Of a DNA stretch of 64,000 nt, positions 1 through 7,227 are shown piece after piece. Both the position numbers and the translations under genes were made by a program. Where the stretch lies: assembly GCA_045604705.1 (NCBI GenBank), contig JAZUOO010000030.1:1-64000 (forward strand). Direction: 5' to 3'. A model generated the notes under the pieces. The model did not search any database. It saw nothing but the letters and a program-made list of their open reading frames with translations, and was not told where the DNA came from. This DNA is from SIG622 sp045604705. GTDB taxonomy: Bacteria; Bacillota; Clostridia; Oscillospirales; CAG-382. The first letter of the stretch is position 1. Every line of letters starts with the position of its first letter.

Positions 1-1502
1 CCTGCGGTACCGAGACCGAATGCGATAACACCCATAACGATGATCTTGATGGTCTGGAGTGAGAGGAAGGTATCGGCAGTAGCTGTTGCACCAACCGTTA
101 CGCCAAGGAAGATTGTTACTATATTCATGAGTTCATTCTGAACTGTCTTGGAAAGTCTTTCGGTTACGCCGCTTTCCTTAAAGAGGTTACCCAGCATAAG
201 TGCACCTACAAGAGGAGCTGCCGAGGGAACAAGGAGAGCTACGAAGATTGTTACAACTATCGGGAAGATAATCTTTTCTGTCTTGGACACCTTGCGAAGT
301 GCCTGCATCTTGATGCATCTTTCTTTTTTTGTCGTAAGGAGCTTCATAATCGGAGGCTGAATAACGGGTACGAGAGCCATGTAGGAATAAGCCGCAACCG
401 CTATCGGTCCGAGAAGATGAGGAGCAAGCTTACTTGTTACAAAGATCGCAGTAGGACCGTCAGCACCGCCGATAATACCTATGGAACCGGCTTCCATGGG
501 ATTGAAGCCCATAAAGATTGCCGCAACATATGTAACAAAGATACCAAGCTGTGCTGCAGCACCGAGAAGGAGTGACTTGGGATTTGCGATAAGGGGTTCA
601 AAGTCTGTCATCGCACCTACGCCGAAGAAGATAAGACAAGGGTAGATACCGAGCTTAACTCCGAGGTAGAGATAGTCGAGAAGACCGGGGGTTACGCTTT
701 CCGATGCATCAAAGAGATTCCAATGTGCGTGTCCACCTGCCCAGAGCTCCTCGTGGAACATCTCTGCTCCGGGTAGATTTGTCAAAAGCATACCGAATGC
801 AATAGGTACAAGAAGAAGAGGTTCAAACCCCTTAACTATAGCAAGGAAGAGAAGTATGCAGGCAATGCCTATCATAATAAGGCATTTCCAGTCGGTAGTA
901 AAGAGTCTTACAAAACCTGTCTGGTTTACGAAGTTTACTACTGCTTCCGTTTCGGTAACCGTCTGCACTTTGAGAATATCTTTGAACTCTTTATCAAAAA
1001 TATCTTCATCTGTAAAATTACTGCCGCCCATGAGGTCAGCATATCCTACGCTCTCATCAACAAGAACATATTGTATATTCATGTCAATAACAGGTGTTTC
1101 TTCGAGATTTGGGGTATATAATGTTGTGAATGTATATGTCTTACCTGCACGGAAATTTGCGTGCTGTGCCACACTGACGGGTGTCTGGGTTGCTTCAAAT
1201 GTGTCATCGCACACAAGAGATACAAATATGCAATCCATTGTGCTTGTGTTAGCAACCGTTACCGTAATATTACCGCTTTCCTTATCATATTCGGCGGATT
1301 TGATTACGATGGGACATTCAATTTCTTCAGCTTCAATTTCTGTTTCAGTAACCGCTGTTTCATCGGTAGTTGTTGCGCCGGAGTCGCCAGATGTGTTTTC
1401 ACCCGCGGCACTTGCCCAACAAGCAAAGACAGAAGAGAAGATTGCGATTACGAGAAGTGCGCAGAAAATTCTCTTTTTCTTGACTGTTGTATTATTAATC
1501 AT
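1..1502 (-). CDS. Na+-translocating decarboxylase, beta subunit (OadB/GcdB/MmdB family), 3' end cut by window
   Basis: This is the integral membrane subunit of a biotin-dependent sodium-pumping decarboxylase. The family couples decarboxylation of carboxybiotin to Na+ export; the substrate (oxaloacetate, methylmalonyl-CoA or glutaconyl-CoA) cannot be told here. I translated the minus strand from ATG at 1502 and it stays open to the window edge, about 500 codons. The family core begins near residue 205 with many membrane segments and the typical motif GSIGIIGGADGPTAIF (encoded around 450-500). Upstream of the core is an unusual N-terminus: a signal-peptide-like segment (residues about 10-32, ending ...WASAAG), a Thr/Glu-rich linker and an exported beta-rich domain. 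The gene is third after the gamma and biotin carrier genes and shares their promoter. Confidence 0.92.
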   Translation of the reverse strand, partial: MINNTTVKKKRIFCALLVIAIFSSVFACWASAAGENTSGDSGATTTDETAVTETEIEAEEIECPIVIKSAEYDKESGNITVTVANTSTMDCIFVSLVCDDTFEATQTPVSVAQHANFRAGKTYTFTTLYTPNLEETPVIDMNIQYVLVDESVGYADLMGGSNFTDEDIFDKEFKDILKVQTVTETEAVVNFVNQTGFVRLFTTDWKCLIMIGIACILLFLAIVKGFEPLLLVPIAFGMLLTNLPGAEMFHEELWAGGHAHWNLFDASESVTPGLLDYLYLGVKLGIYPCLIFFGVGAMTDFEPLIANPKSLLLGAAAQLGIFVTYVAAIFMGFNPMEAGSIGIIGGADGPTAIFVTSKLAPHLLGPIAVAAYSYMALVPVIQPPIMKLLTTKKERCIKMQALRKVSKTEKIIFPIVVTIFVALLVPSAAPLVGALMLGNLFKESGVTERLSKTVQNELMNIVTIFLGVTVGATATADTFLSLQTIKIIVMGVIAFGLGTA

Positions 1503-1523
1503 GATTTTCCTCCGCAAGTACTA

Positions 1524-1859
1524 TTATGCGAGTGTGCAAAGAACTGCACCGGAATCAACGGATGCGCCCTGTGCTACTGCAACGCCTGCTACTGTACCGT
1601 CGCAGGGAGCCATGATTTCGTTTTCCATCTTCATTGCTTCAAGAATCATGAGAACGTCACCCTTCTTAACTGCCTGACCGTTCTGTACGTTTACCTTAAG
1701 AATAGTGCCGGGCATGGGAGCGTTGATTGTCTGACCGCCTGCAGGTGCTGCTGCCTGTGCCGGTGCTGCTGCAGGAGCAGAAGCTACTGCGTTTGCGTCA
1801 ATGAGCTCGATTTCTACTTCGTATGCTGTACCGTTTACGTTTACTCTGTACTTTTTCAT
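1524..1859 (-). CDS. Biotin carboxyl carrier protein of the decarboxylase
   Basis: This 111-residue protein carries the biotin that shuttles CO2 between the carboxyltransferase and the membrane beta subunit. The C-terminal 70 residues form a biotinyl/lipoyl domain with the canonical biotinylation motif EAMKMENE (the second lysine-flanking Met-Lys-Met). An Ala/Pro-rich flexible linker precedes it, as in OadA/GcdC-type carriers. I chose ATG 1859 (MKKYRVNV) because GAAAGGAAAGG lies 8 nt upstream; a longer frame to 1880 would start inside that site. It lies between the gamma and beta subunit genes. The carboxyltransferase alpha subunit is not in the window. Confidence 0.95.
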   Translation of the reverse strand: MKKYRVNVNGTAYEVEIELIDANAVASAPAAAPAQAAAPAGGQTINAPMPGTILKVNVQNGQAVKKGDVLMILEAMKMENEIMAPCDGTVAGVAVAQGASVDSGAVLCTLA

Positions 1860-1920
1860 GATAATTACCTTTCCTTTCAAAAGTGTGTTTTTTTAATGTT
1901 TGGAATGTGTTTTTGTACCG

Positions 1921-2202
1921 TCATATTTTCCTGAGAGATACAATTCTGATTGCACCGGCATCTTCGCCGATCTCCTCTGCTATTGCGGCACTGATTGCAA
2001 CAACAACCTTTTCTCTGTCGGCGATAACTGCATTGTTTACTGCAGGAGCAGCCGTAGGAGCCTGATTATTGTCTGCTTTTACGGGTTTTGACTTAACAAG
2101 ACCACGGACAATCGCACTCATTATCATGCATACGAAAATAATAGCGATAAGTCCTACGAACACCGTTGCAAGACCCATTGCAACTACAAATCCGGGATTC
2201 AT
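1921..2202 (-). CDS. Na+-translocating decarboxylase, gamma subunit (OadG family)
   Basis: A 93-residue small subunit that anchors and assembles the decarboxylase complex in the membrane. It has one N-terminal membrane helix (residues about 5-33), a Pro/Ala-rich linker, and a short C-terminal tail with an Ala/Ile-rich helix (VVVAISAAIAEE), all typical of OadG. The start ATG at 2202 has GGAGGTG upstream. It is the first gene of the gamma, carrier, beta operon and follows a good sigma-A promoter. Confidence 0.9.
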   Translation of the reverse strand: MNPGFVVAMGLATVFVGLIAIIFVCMIMSAIVRGLVKSKPVKADNNQAPTAAPAVNNAVIADREKVVVAISAAIAEEIGEDAGAIRIVSLRKI

Positions 2203-2308
2203 ATTTACACCTCCAATACAGGTAATAATTTTATAAGCATACGCTTATCGGAACGGAAATTAAACGGATGTTTTCTTAACATTCCCACTTCCGCCCCATT
2301 ATAATTTT

Positions 2309-2337
2309 ATTATACATCAGAACAAAAATTTTTGCAA
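2309..2337 (-). promoter_or_regulatory. Sigma-A-type promoter of the decarboxylase operon
   Basis: On the minus strand there is TTGCAA (2332-2337), a 17-nt spacer, and TATAAT (2309-2314), about 95 nt before the gamma subunit start. A second TATAAT at 2298-2303 preceded by TTGTTC at 16 nt is an alternative. Downstream, the small palindrome ATAAGC-ATAC-GCTTAT (2232-2247) could be an operator or a leader hairpin. Confidence 0.6.
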
Positions 2338-2426
2338 GCATATTTTGCATTTTTTCCATTTTATGTATATAAAGTTCATTCTTTAAACACAATTGTTAAT
2401 TTCGTGACATTTTAAACCGTCAATTC

Positions 2427-2454
2427 ATAAAAAAAGAGCGAAAATAATCGCTCT
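2427..2454 (-). terminator. Rho-independent terminator after the HD hydrolase gene
   Basis: On the minus strand a perfect 7-bp stem, AGAGCGA/TCGCTCT with a 6-nt loop, is followed by a run of T. It begins 12 nt after the stop codon at 2467. Confidence 0.85.
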
Positions 2455-2466
2455 GTGAAGATTATT

Positions 2467-3135
2467 CTACATAAACTGCAAACTGTTGATCACCAGCTTA
2501 AAGGAAAGTCCCAAAGCTTCTGCCGCCTTTCTGCACATTATCATTCTGCCAATGAAAATCTCAAAATAGTCCATAACGGGACTTATGGTGTTATCTATCT
2601 CAAGATTAAGAGTCAGCGTCTTTCTGTCATCCGAGAACTCAAGATCGGATCTCTTTACCGAATAGTTTACCCTGTCGTGAATATCGAAGGTCGACATATC
2701 GTTATTTCTCACTCTGCTTCTTCTGACATCCGATTTATCCGCAATGATAAGAGCCGCCGCAACCGGATTTACCGCAACTCCTGTGCCCTCATCGTGATTG
2801 CCTATCGCAGTTACTATCGACGCAATATCATCGTCATCCATTCCCATCCTATCAAGAACTCTGAAAGCCATTATAGCTCCGCTTTGGGAATGATCTACCC
2901 TATTTACAAGATTTCCGATATCGTGGATATAGCCTGCAATTTTAGCAAGTTCAACAGTATGATCATCAAATCCGAGTATACGAAGTATATGTCCAGCCGT
3001 TTCGGCGCACTTTGTTACATGAGCAAAGCTGTGCTCCGTATATCCGAGTTTTTCCAGAGAATTGTCGGCATGCTTTATATAGGTTGTTATTGCCTTGTTG
3101 TTTCTTACGTCTTCGTATGTTATTATGGTAATCAC
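2467..3135 (-). CDS. HD-domain phosphohydrolase
   Basis: A metal-dependent HD-superfamily hydrolase of about 220 residues. The metal ligands are visible: an early His in SFAHV, the HD pair in GYIHDIGN, a following His in VDHSQ, GNHDEG, and Asp in IADKSD. The substrate is unknown; relatives act on nucleotides or phosphoesters. The start is odd. The open frame begins at GTG 3135, but that codon overlaps the ribosome binding site AAGGAG. The codon at the ideal 8-nt distance is ATA (3126-3124), directly before ITYEDV, where relatives, as I recall them, begin M-ITYEDV. The gene either uses a rare start codon, starts weakly at GTG, or has lost its ATG. It is monocistronic, with its own terminator. 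Confidence 0.85.
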   Translation of the reverse strand: MITIITYEDVRNNKAITTYIKHADNSLEKLGYTEHSFAHVTKCAETAGHILRILGFDDHTVELAKIAGYIHDIGNLVNRVDHSQSGAIMAFRVLDRMGMDDDDIASIVTAIGNHDEGTGVAVNPVAAALIIADKSDVRRSRVRNNDMSTFDIHDRVNYSVKRSDLEFSDDRKTLTLNLEIDNTISPVMDYFEIFIGRMIMCRKAAEALGLSFKLVINSLQFM

Positions 3136-3252
3136 TCCTTATTTAATTTTTCATCGAACATTTTGTATTATACTTGTTTTATGCAAATTCCGATACCGCA
3201 TTTTTGTAAAGCCGATGTAAAACATTATTTCTTAATTGCTTCTTTGCGGAAT

Positions 3253-3609
3253 TTATGAACTAACGGGGCGACACACCCACATATTTCGTAAAGACATTTG
3301 TAAAATAGTTGAATCGTCAGAGCCGATACCCCAATCTCCCACAAGCATCGGGAAGATAAATTTCTCAACACCATGTAACACATTCCGTAGAGTATCCAAT
3401 CACCTCTCAGTTTTTTAACAACTTTTTGATTGAAGATACACTTATCAGAGTACACATTCGTCCTTCAGAAAGCCCATTTATTTTTCCGCCATTTCAAATA
3501 CAGTATTCAAACAAACACACAGAATATGAACCTTGCACATTCTTACAGATTTCAAAGTCAATATCACATGGGATAATAATGGAATAAACATCTTCTGCGT
3601 AGACTTTAT
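3253..3609 (-). pseudogene. Decayed coding sequence, family not recognised
   Basis: The gap between hpf and the HD gene has no intact gene, but the minus strand carries two coding-like stretches in different frames. From about 3609 one frame reads LYKVYAEDVYSIIIPCDIDF..., meets a TGA near 3497 and continues coding-like to about 3415. A second frame then reads VEKFIFPMLVGDWGIGSDDS... to a TAA at 3253-3255. This looks like one gene broken by a nonsense codon and a frameshift. Its 5' end abuts the hpf terminator, so the original start is lost. I do not recognise the family. A 76-aa frame over 3225-3455 is the third, less convincing reading. Confidence 0.4.
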
Positions 3610-3614
3610 ATAAA

Positions 3615-3642
3615 CCAAAAAGCCGGCGTTTAAACCGGCATT
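3615..3642 (-). terminator. Rho-independent terminator after hpf
   Basis: On the minus strand GCCGG, an 8-nt loop and CCGGC are followed by TTTTTGG, starting a few bases after the hpf stop codon. Confidence 0.85.
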
Positions 3643-3648
3643 ATATAT

Positions 3649-4176
3649 TTACTGTTCAACTTCAAGCAAACCGTATCCGCCGTCGTATCTCTTGTATACT
3701 ATGTTTACCTTTCCGTCCTTGTCATTTTTATATACAAAGAAATCATGAGATGTCAGATTCATCTGAAGAACAGCCTCCTCGGCAGCCATCGGCACTATCT
3801 CAATCTGTTTGTTTCTTGTAATGGTGATATTTTCCTCAGCGATGTCCTTGAACTCCTCGTCGGGTGCTGCTTCAAAGGCGTTGTCACGAAGACGTTTTTC
3901 CAACTTTGTCTTATTCTTTCGTATCTGCCTTTCGATGATGTCCACCGCTTTGTCAATACCGGATATTACATCCGTTTCATAAACCTCGGCTCTGTATGTC
4001 ATACTCTTATAGAAGATAGTTATTTCAACGTTATCCCTTCCTCTCTTTGAAGAAAACGTAACGGTTGCACTTGTTTCTTCGGGGAAGAACTTGTCAAGCT
4101 TTGAGAGCTTCTTTTCAAGACGTTCTCTAATGTCGGGAGTTACTTCATACTTTCTTGCAACGATGTTAGACTTCAT
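3649..4176 (-). CDS. hpf: Ribosome hibernation promoting factor, long form
   Basis: This 175-residue protein binds the 30S subunit in slow growth and dimerises 70S ribosomes into inactive 100S particles. The N-terminal ~100 residues are the S30AE/YfiA domain (KLDKFFPEET... VTFSSKRGRDNVEITI). The C-terminal ~55 residues are the dimerisation domain of the long form, with EAVLQMNLTSHDFFVYKN and the terminal NIVYKRYDGGYGLLE. The length fits long HPF of Firmicutes. The start ATG 4176 has AAGGAGG upstream. It is a single gene with its own promoter (4239-4267) and terminator; the leader contains a 7-bp inverted repeat CGGAAGA/TCTTCCG. Confidence 0.96.
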   Translation of the reverse strand: MKSNIVARKYEVTPDIRERLEKKLSKLDKFFPEETSATVTFSSKRGRDNVEITIFYKSMTYRAEVYETDVISGIDKAVDIIERQIRKNKTKLEKRLRDNAFEAAPDEEFKDIAEENITITRNKQIEIVPMAAEEAVLQMNLTSHDFFVYKNDKDGKVNIVYKRYDGGYGLLEVEQ

Positions 4177-4238
4177 ACTAAAGCCTCCTTAAAGCTTATT
4201 CGGAAGAAATGTCTGAGTTTTTCCTCTTCCGTGGTTAT

Positions 4239-4267
4239 ATTATACCACATATTTTGCAATTTGTAAA
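4239..4267 (-). promoter_or_regulatory. Sigma-A-type promoter of hpf
   Basis: On the minus strand TTTACA (4262-4267), a 17-nt spacer and TATAAT (4239-4244), about 60 nt upstream of the hpf start. Confidence 0.65.
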
Positions 4268-4321
4268 GTACTTTTGTGAAATTTATCCGAAAAAATTATA
4301 TTTTTACCTTAAAATAACATA

Positions 4322-4357
4322 AAAACTCCGAACACCGCAATTACCGATGTCCGGATA
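4322..4357 (-). terminator. Terminator after the fumarase alpha gene
   Basis: On the minus strand CCGGACATCG pairs with UGCGGUGUUCGG using several G-U pairs, and is followed by AGTTTTTATG. It starts just after the stop at 4362 and closes the long spoVB-to-fumarase run. Confidence 0.7.
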
Positions 4358-4361
4358 AAAA

Positions 4362-5207
4362 TCAAATTATGCATTCCGCGTGTCTTGTCACATGACAGCC
4401 GATATTTACGGCACAGGGAAGTCCCGCAATATGGGTCGGGAAATACTCAATATTGACACCGAGAGCCGTACAGTCTCCGCCAAATCCTTGTGGTCCTACG
4501 CCTGTTTTATTAACTGCCTCAAGAATCTCACGCTCAAGCTCCGCATATCTTTCATCGCTGTTTCTCACATCAATATCTCTGCAAAGAGCAAGCTTTGAAA
4601 GCAGTGCACACTTATCAAACGTACCTCCGATACCGACACCAATCACCATTGGAGGGCAAGGATTTCCGCCTGCGGTCTTTACCGTATCAACAACAAAATC
4701 TATAACATCCTGTTTTGTCGCACTCGGAGTTAACATTTTACTCTTACTCATGTTTTCACTCCCAAAGCCTTTTGGGGCCGCAACTATTCTGATTTTATCA
4801 CCGCCGACAATATTTGTATAGATTACAGCCGGAGTGTTATCGTTTGTATTTTTTCTGTCAAACAGCGGGTCTGTAACTACGGATTTACGAAGATAACCCT
4901 CATCGTAAGCCTTTCTCACACCGTCATTTACGGCAGTCTCCAAAAGCTCTCCTTCAAGCGTAACCTCCTGCCCTATTTCAATAAATACGACAGCCATCCC
5001 GGTGTCCTGACATATCGGAACGTTTATCTCATCAGCGGCTGCCATATTCCCCTCGAGCTTTGACAGGATGCTTTTTGCACGCTCGTCCCTTTCAGAAATC
5101 CTATAAGCGGCAATTGCGTTCTTTATACTCTCCGGTAATTTGTAATTGGCACTGCAAAACAATTCACAGACTTTTTCCTTTATAATTTCGGTATTTACAA
5201 CTCTCAT
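4362..5207 (-). CDS. Class I fumarate hydratase (or tartrate dehydratase), alpha subunit
   Basis: This 281-residue protein matches the alpha subunit of iron-sulfur dehydratases that hydrate fumarate to malate. Cluster-binding cysteines are visible in VPICQDTGM, NPCPPMVIG and NIGCHVTRH. Two-subunit fumarases need a beta subunit of about 180 residues, usually the next gene, but here the gene is flanked by ftsB and a terminator and no beta subunit occurs in the window. The start is ATG 5207 (MRVVNTE), with GAAAGG 7 nt upstream; a longer frame to 5234 has no site. It is the last gene of the yabPQ-ftsB run and might be read from the sigma-E-like promoter at 6365-6393. Confidence 0.9.
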   Translation of the reverse strand: MRVVNTEIIKEKVCELFCSANYKLPESIKNAIAAYRISERDERAKSILSKLEGNMAAADEINVPICQDTGMAVVFIEIGQEVTLEGELLETAVNDGVRKAYDEGYLRKSVVTDPLFDRKNTNDNTPAVIYTNIVGGDKIRIVAAPKGFGSENMSKSKMLTPSATKQDVIDFVVDTVKTAGGNPCPPMVIGVGIGGTFDKCALLSKLALCRDIDVRNSDERYAELEREILEAVNKTGVGPQGFGGDCTALGVNIEYFPTHIAGLPCAVNIGCHVTRHAECII

Positions 5208-5242
5208 TTTACTGCCTTTCACTTTCGGATACAATTCCCTAT

Positions 5243-5530
5243 TTACGCATTTGGTATATCCGCCTCGAATTTAATATCGTTCGGATTGCTGTAGCCTAGC
5301 TCCTTTGCTTCCTCTATCATTGCTTCCTCGGTCATTTCCTTTTCCAGTCTCTGACTCAATTTTTCATTTTCAAGCCTTAACGCTGTAAGTTCCTCCGAAA
5401 GAAGCTCCTTATCTTTCTCGTAGTCGTTCGTCTTTGATGTAAGTACAATAATAACTATCACCAGCACAGCTATTATAAATATCATCATTGCCCTGAACAG
5501 AAAATTTGGCTTTTTACTTTCCTTGCTCAT
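5243..5530 (-). CDS. FtsB/DivIC-type septum formation initiator
   Basis: A 95-residue bitopic membrane protein with a short cytoplasmic N-terminus, one membrane helix (residues about 11-30) and a leucine/glutamate-rich coiled coil (about 35-75), as in the cell division protein DivIC/FtsB, which works with FtsL and DivIB at the septum. It overlaps the yabQ stop by 4 nt, matching the Bacillus gene order yabP-yabQ-divIC. Confidence 0.88.
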   Translation of the reverse strand: MSKESKKPNFLFRAMMIFIIAVLVIVIIVLTSKTNDYEKDKELLSEELTALRLENEKLSQRLEKEMTEEAMIEEAKELGYSNPNDIKFEADIPNA

Positions 5531-6051
5531 TTTATATCCTTTCCCCCAAGCGGGTAAAACCCTTTTCTTGCCGCCTTGAGCTGTTTGCTTGCGGCAATTT
5601 CCGATAATATTTTTACAACTCTCTTATATAATACCCCACCGAATCGCAAAAGATATTTTTTCACGATTCCCGCCACAATCTTAAATACAAAAAGTACCGG
5701 ACTTAGAACGACAAGAAGAATCCTTCTAACCAGTCCAAACACTAACGATAAAACCTTTTTCATAATTCCTATAACCGGCACGGAGAGAGTCATGCGATAC
5801 AGCATAAACCCCAGAACCGTACCCGCAAATTCATACCATCTGACATATCCGTAGTTTGTGACAAAAACGGTTATGTGATATACAAAAGCAAAAACAATGC
5901 AGTATACAATGTCCTCTGCGTTACGAAGTATACTGCCTGTTTTTATAAAGTATCTTTTTATCTTTATAATATCCCGCAGAAAACCGAAAAGTGCACCAAG
6001 CAATATCAGCACCAGCACTACACGGTTCTGATCTGTCACGTAAAAGGTCAT
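5527..6051 (-). CDS. yabQ: Spore cortex biosynthesis protein YabQ
   Basis: A 174-residue multi-pass membrane protein made in the mother cell and needed for spore cortex formation. At least four hydrophobic segments are seen (residues about 10-25, 45-65, 75-95 and a long stretch 100-135), followed by a basic tail. Identification rests on the membrane profile plus strict gene order between yabP and ftsB. Start and stop overlap both neighbours by 4 nt, so translation is probably coupled. Confidence 0.9.
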   Translation of the reverse strand: MTFYVTDQNRVVLVLILLGALFGFLRDIIKIKRYFIKTGSILRNAEDIVYCIVFAFVYHITVFVTNYGYVRWYEFAGTVLGFMLYRMTLSVPVIGIMKKVLSLVFGLVRRILLVVLSPVLFVFKIVAGIVKKYLLRFGGVLYKRVVKILSEIAASKQLKAARKGFYPLGGKDIK

Positions 6052-6335
6052 AGCTTACCTTTGAAGATTCTTGACATGAATCCTTTTTGCGCGGGCACGT
6101 TTTCCTCACAAATTACCGCATTTATTATCCCTTCAGCGGATACTCTTCCGTTCTCCACCGACAGCGCAGTTACACGCAGATTCTCTCCCTCCACCGAGGT
6201 CTTTGTTCCGCATACAGACAGAACAATGGAGTTCTCATCATAGCTGAAGATTTCATCCACTCCGCTTATATCCACAGAGCTTCTATTTGTTATTTTAATA
6301 TCCGATGTTGTGTGAATTTTCTTGCTGCCGTCCAT
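6048..6335 (-). CDS. yabP: Sporulation protein YabP
   Basis: A 95-residue protein of the YabP/YqfC family, soluble beta-rich proteins of the mother cell that function in spore envelope assembly. The typical core IKITNRSSVDISGVDEIFSY is followed by SIVLSVCGTK. The start ATG 6335 has GAAAGGATACGGAGT upstream. A sigma-E-like promoter (6365-6393) lies immediately upstream, consistent with sigma-E control of yabPQ in Bacillus subtilis. Confidence 0.92.
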   Translation of the reverse strand: MDGSKKIHTTSDIKITNRSSVDISGVDEIFSYDENSIVLSVCGTKTSVEGENLRVTALSVENGRVSAEGIINAVICEENVPAQKGFMSRIFKGKL

Positions 6336-6364
6336 ACTCCGTATCCTTTCGATTAATATATTAC

Positions 6365-6393
6365 AGTGTATGAACGTTTTTCCCTCTTTATTC
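6365..6393 (-). promoter_or_regulatory. Candidate sigma-E promoter for yabPQ
   Basis: On the minus strand GAATAAA (6387-6393), a 14-nt spacer and CATACACT (6365-6372) match the Bacillus sigma-E consensus (KMATATT, 13-14 nt, CATACAMT): the -10 is perfect and the -35 is 5 of 7. It overlaps the last codons of rqcP, and transcription would begin about 20 nt before the yabP start. Confidence 0.55.
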
Positions 6394-6633
6394 CGTTATG
6401 GCCTCGTACATACTCGATGCATCAGCTTTGAGTGCGTGCTCCTTTATGTCAAGGACTCTGAATTTCAATGTTTTCTCACCGAATGTAACCTCAATTACAT
6501 CTCCGATTTTAACCTCATATGAAGCTTTTGCACTTTTTCCGTTTACCGTTACATGAGCACTGTCACATGCCTCATTGGCAACGGTTCTTCTCTTAATTAT
6601 TCTTGTTACTTTAAGATATTTGTCAAGTCTCAT
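6388..6633 (-). CDS. rqcP: RqcP/YabO, S4-domain ribosome-associated protein
   Basis: An 81-residue S4 RNA-binding protein. RqcP (formerly YabO, Hsp15-like) binds stalled 50S subunits and helps RqcH add C-terminal alanine tails in ribosome quality control. The S4 motif is MRLDKYLKVTRIIKRRTVA, then GKSAKASYEVKIGD. I chose ATG 6633 because GGAG lies 6 nt upstream and homology begins there; the frame extends upstream to 6702 without a site. Its place between hup and yabP matches B. subtilis. Confidence 0.92.
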   Translation of the reverse strand: MRLDKYLKVTRIIKRRTVANEACDSAHVTVNGKSAKASYEVKIGDVIEVTFGEKTLKFRVLDIKEHALKADASSMYEAITE

Positions 6634-6704
6634 TTTAAACTCCGCTTTGCCGTCATTGCGGCAGGTTCGTTTCAGTTTGCCTGGTCTTTTGCATTCTCTC
6701 AAAA

Positions 6705-6738
6705 TACAACAGAAACCGGGCTTTTAACGACCCGGTTC
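6705..6738 (-). terminator. Possible terminator or attenuator after hup
   Basis: On the minus strand AACCGGG, a 9-11 nt loop and CCCGGTT are followed by TCTGTTGTATTTTG. The imperfect T-run suggests partial read-through into rqcP. Confidence 0.5.
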
Positions 6739-6791
6739 GTTGGATTACGATGAACATTAAAACTTGGAACACCGTTATAAGTTCTAAAGAA

Positions 6792-7076
6792 TTAGCCCTT
6801 ATATGCTGCAACAGCTTCCTTAAGTGTCTTACCTGCTGTGAAGGAAGGTCTGTATGTTGCGGGAACTGTGATCTTTTCGCCTGTCTGAGGGTTCTTGGAC
6901 TGCTTTTCCTTGCGGTACTTAACAGCAAATGTACCAAAACCAACGAGCTGGATCTTGTCACCCTTTGTAAGTGTTTCGGACATTGTTCCGAACACTGCGC
7001 TTACTGCGTTTGCAGCCTGTTCCTTTGTGAGTCCTGCTTTTGCAGCTACTGCTGCTACGAGTTCTGTCTTGTTCAT
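6792..7076 (-). CDS. hup: HU-family DNA-binding protein
   Basis: A 94-residue histone-like protein that bends and compacts DNA as a dimer. The full family pattern is visible: MNKTELVAAVAAKAGLT, the core GFGTFAVKYR, and the DNA-embracing arm with NPQTGEKITVPA. ATG 7076 is preferred over ATG 7082 because AAGGAG lies 8 nt before it and only 2 nt before the other. It has its own strong promoter (7112-7140), fitting high expression. Confidence 0.97.
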   Translation of the reverse strand: MNKTELVAAVAAKAGLTKEQAANAVSAVFGTMSETLTKGDKIQLVGFGTFAVKYRKEKQSKNPQTGEKITVPATYRPSFTAGKTLKEAVAAYKG

Positions 7077-7111
7077 TTTCATATCTCCTTATATATTTTA
7101 AGATTAGATAT

Positions 7112-7140
7112 AGTATACCATTTATTGACCATAATTTCAA
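7112..7140 (-). promoter_or_regulatory. Sigma-A-type promoter of hup
   Basis: On the minus strand TTGAAA (7135-7140), a 17-nt spacer and TATACT (7112-7117), about 35 nt before the start codon. Confidence 0.65.
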
Positions 7141-7227
7141 GTCTTTTTTGACTATTTTTGTATGTATTTACAAATTCTTTAATAAAACGTCGACATTCAA
7201 GTGGAAGTTAACAAATTACTCAAAATT

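Noticed and set aside
856..1934. Two overlapping 257-273 codon rightward frames
   Set aside because: Antisense to the decarboxylase beta and carrier genes, whose protein motifs are clear.
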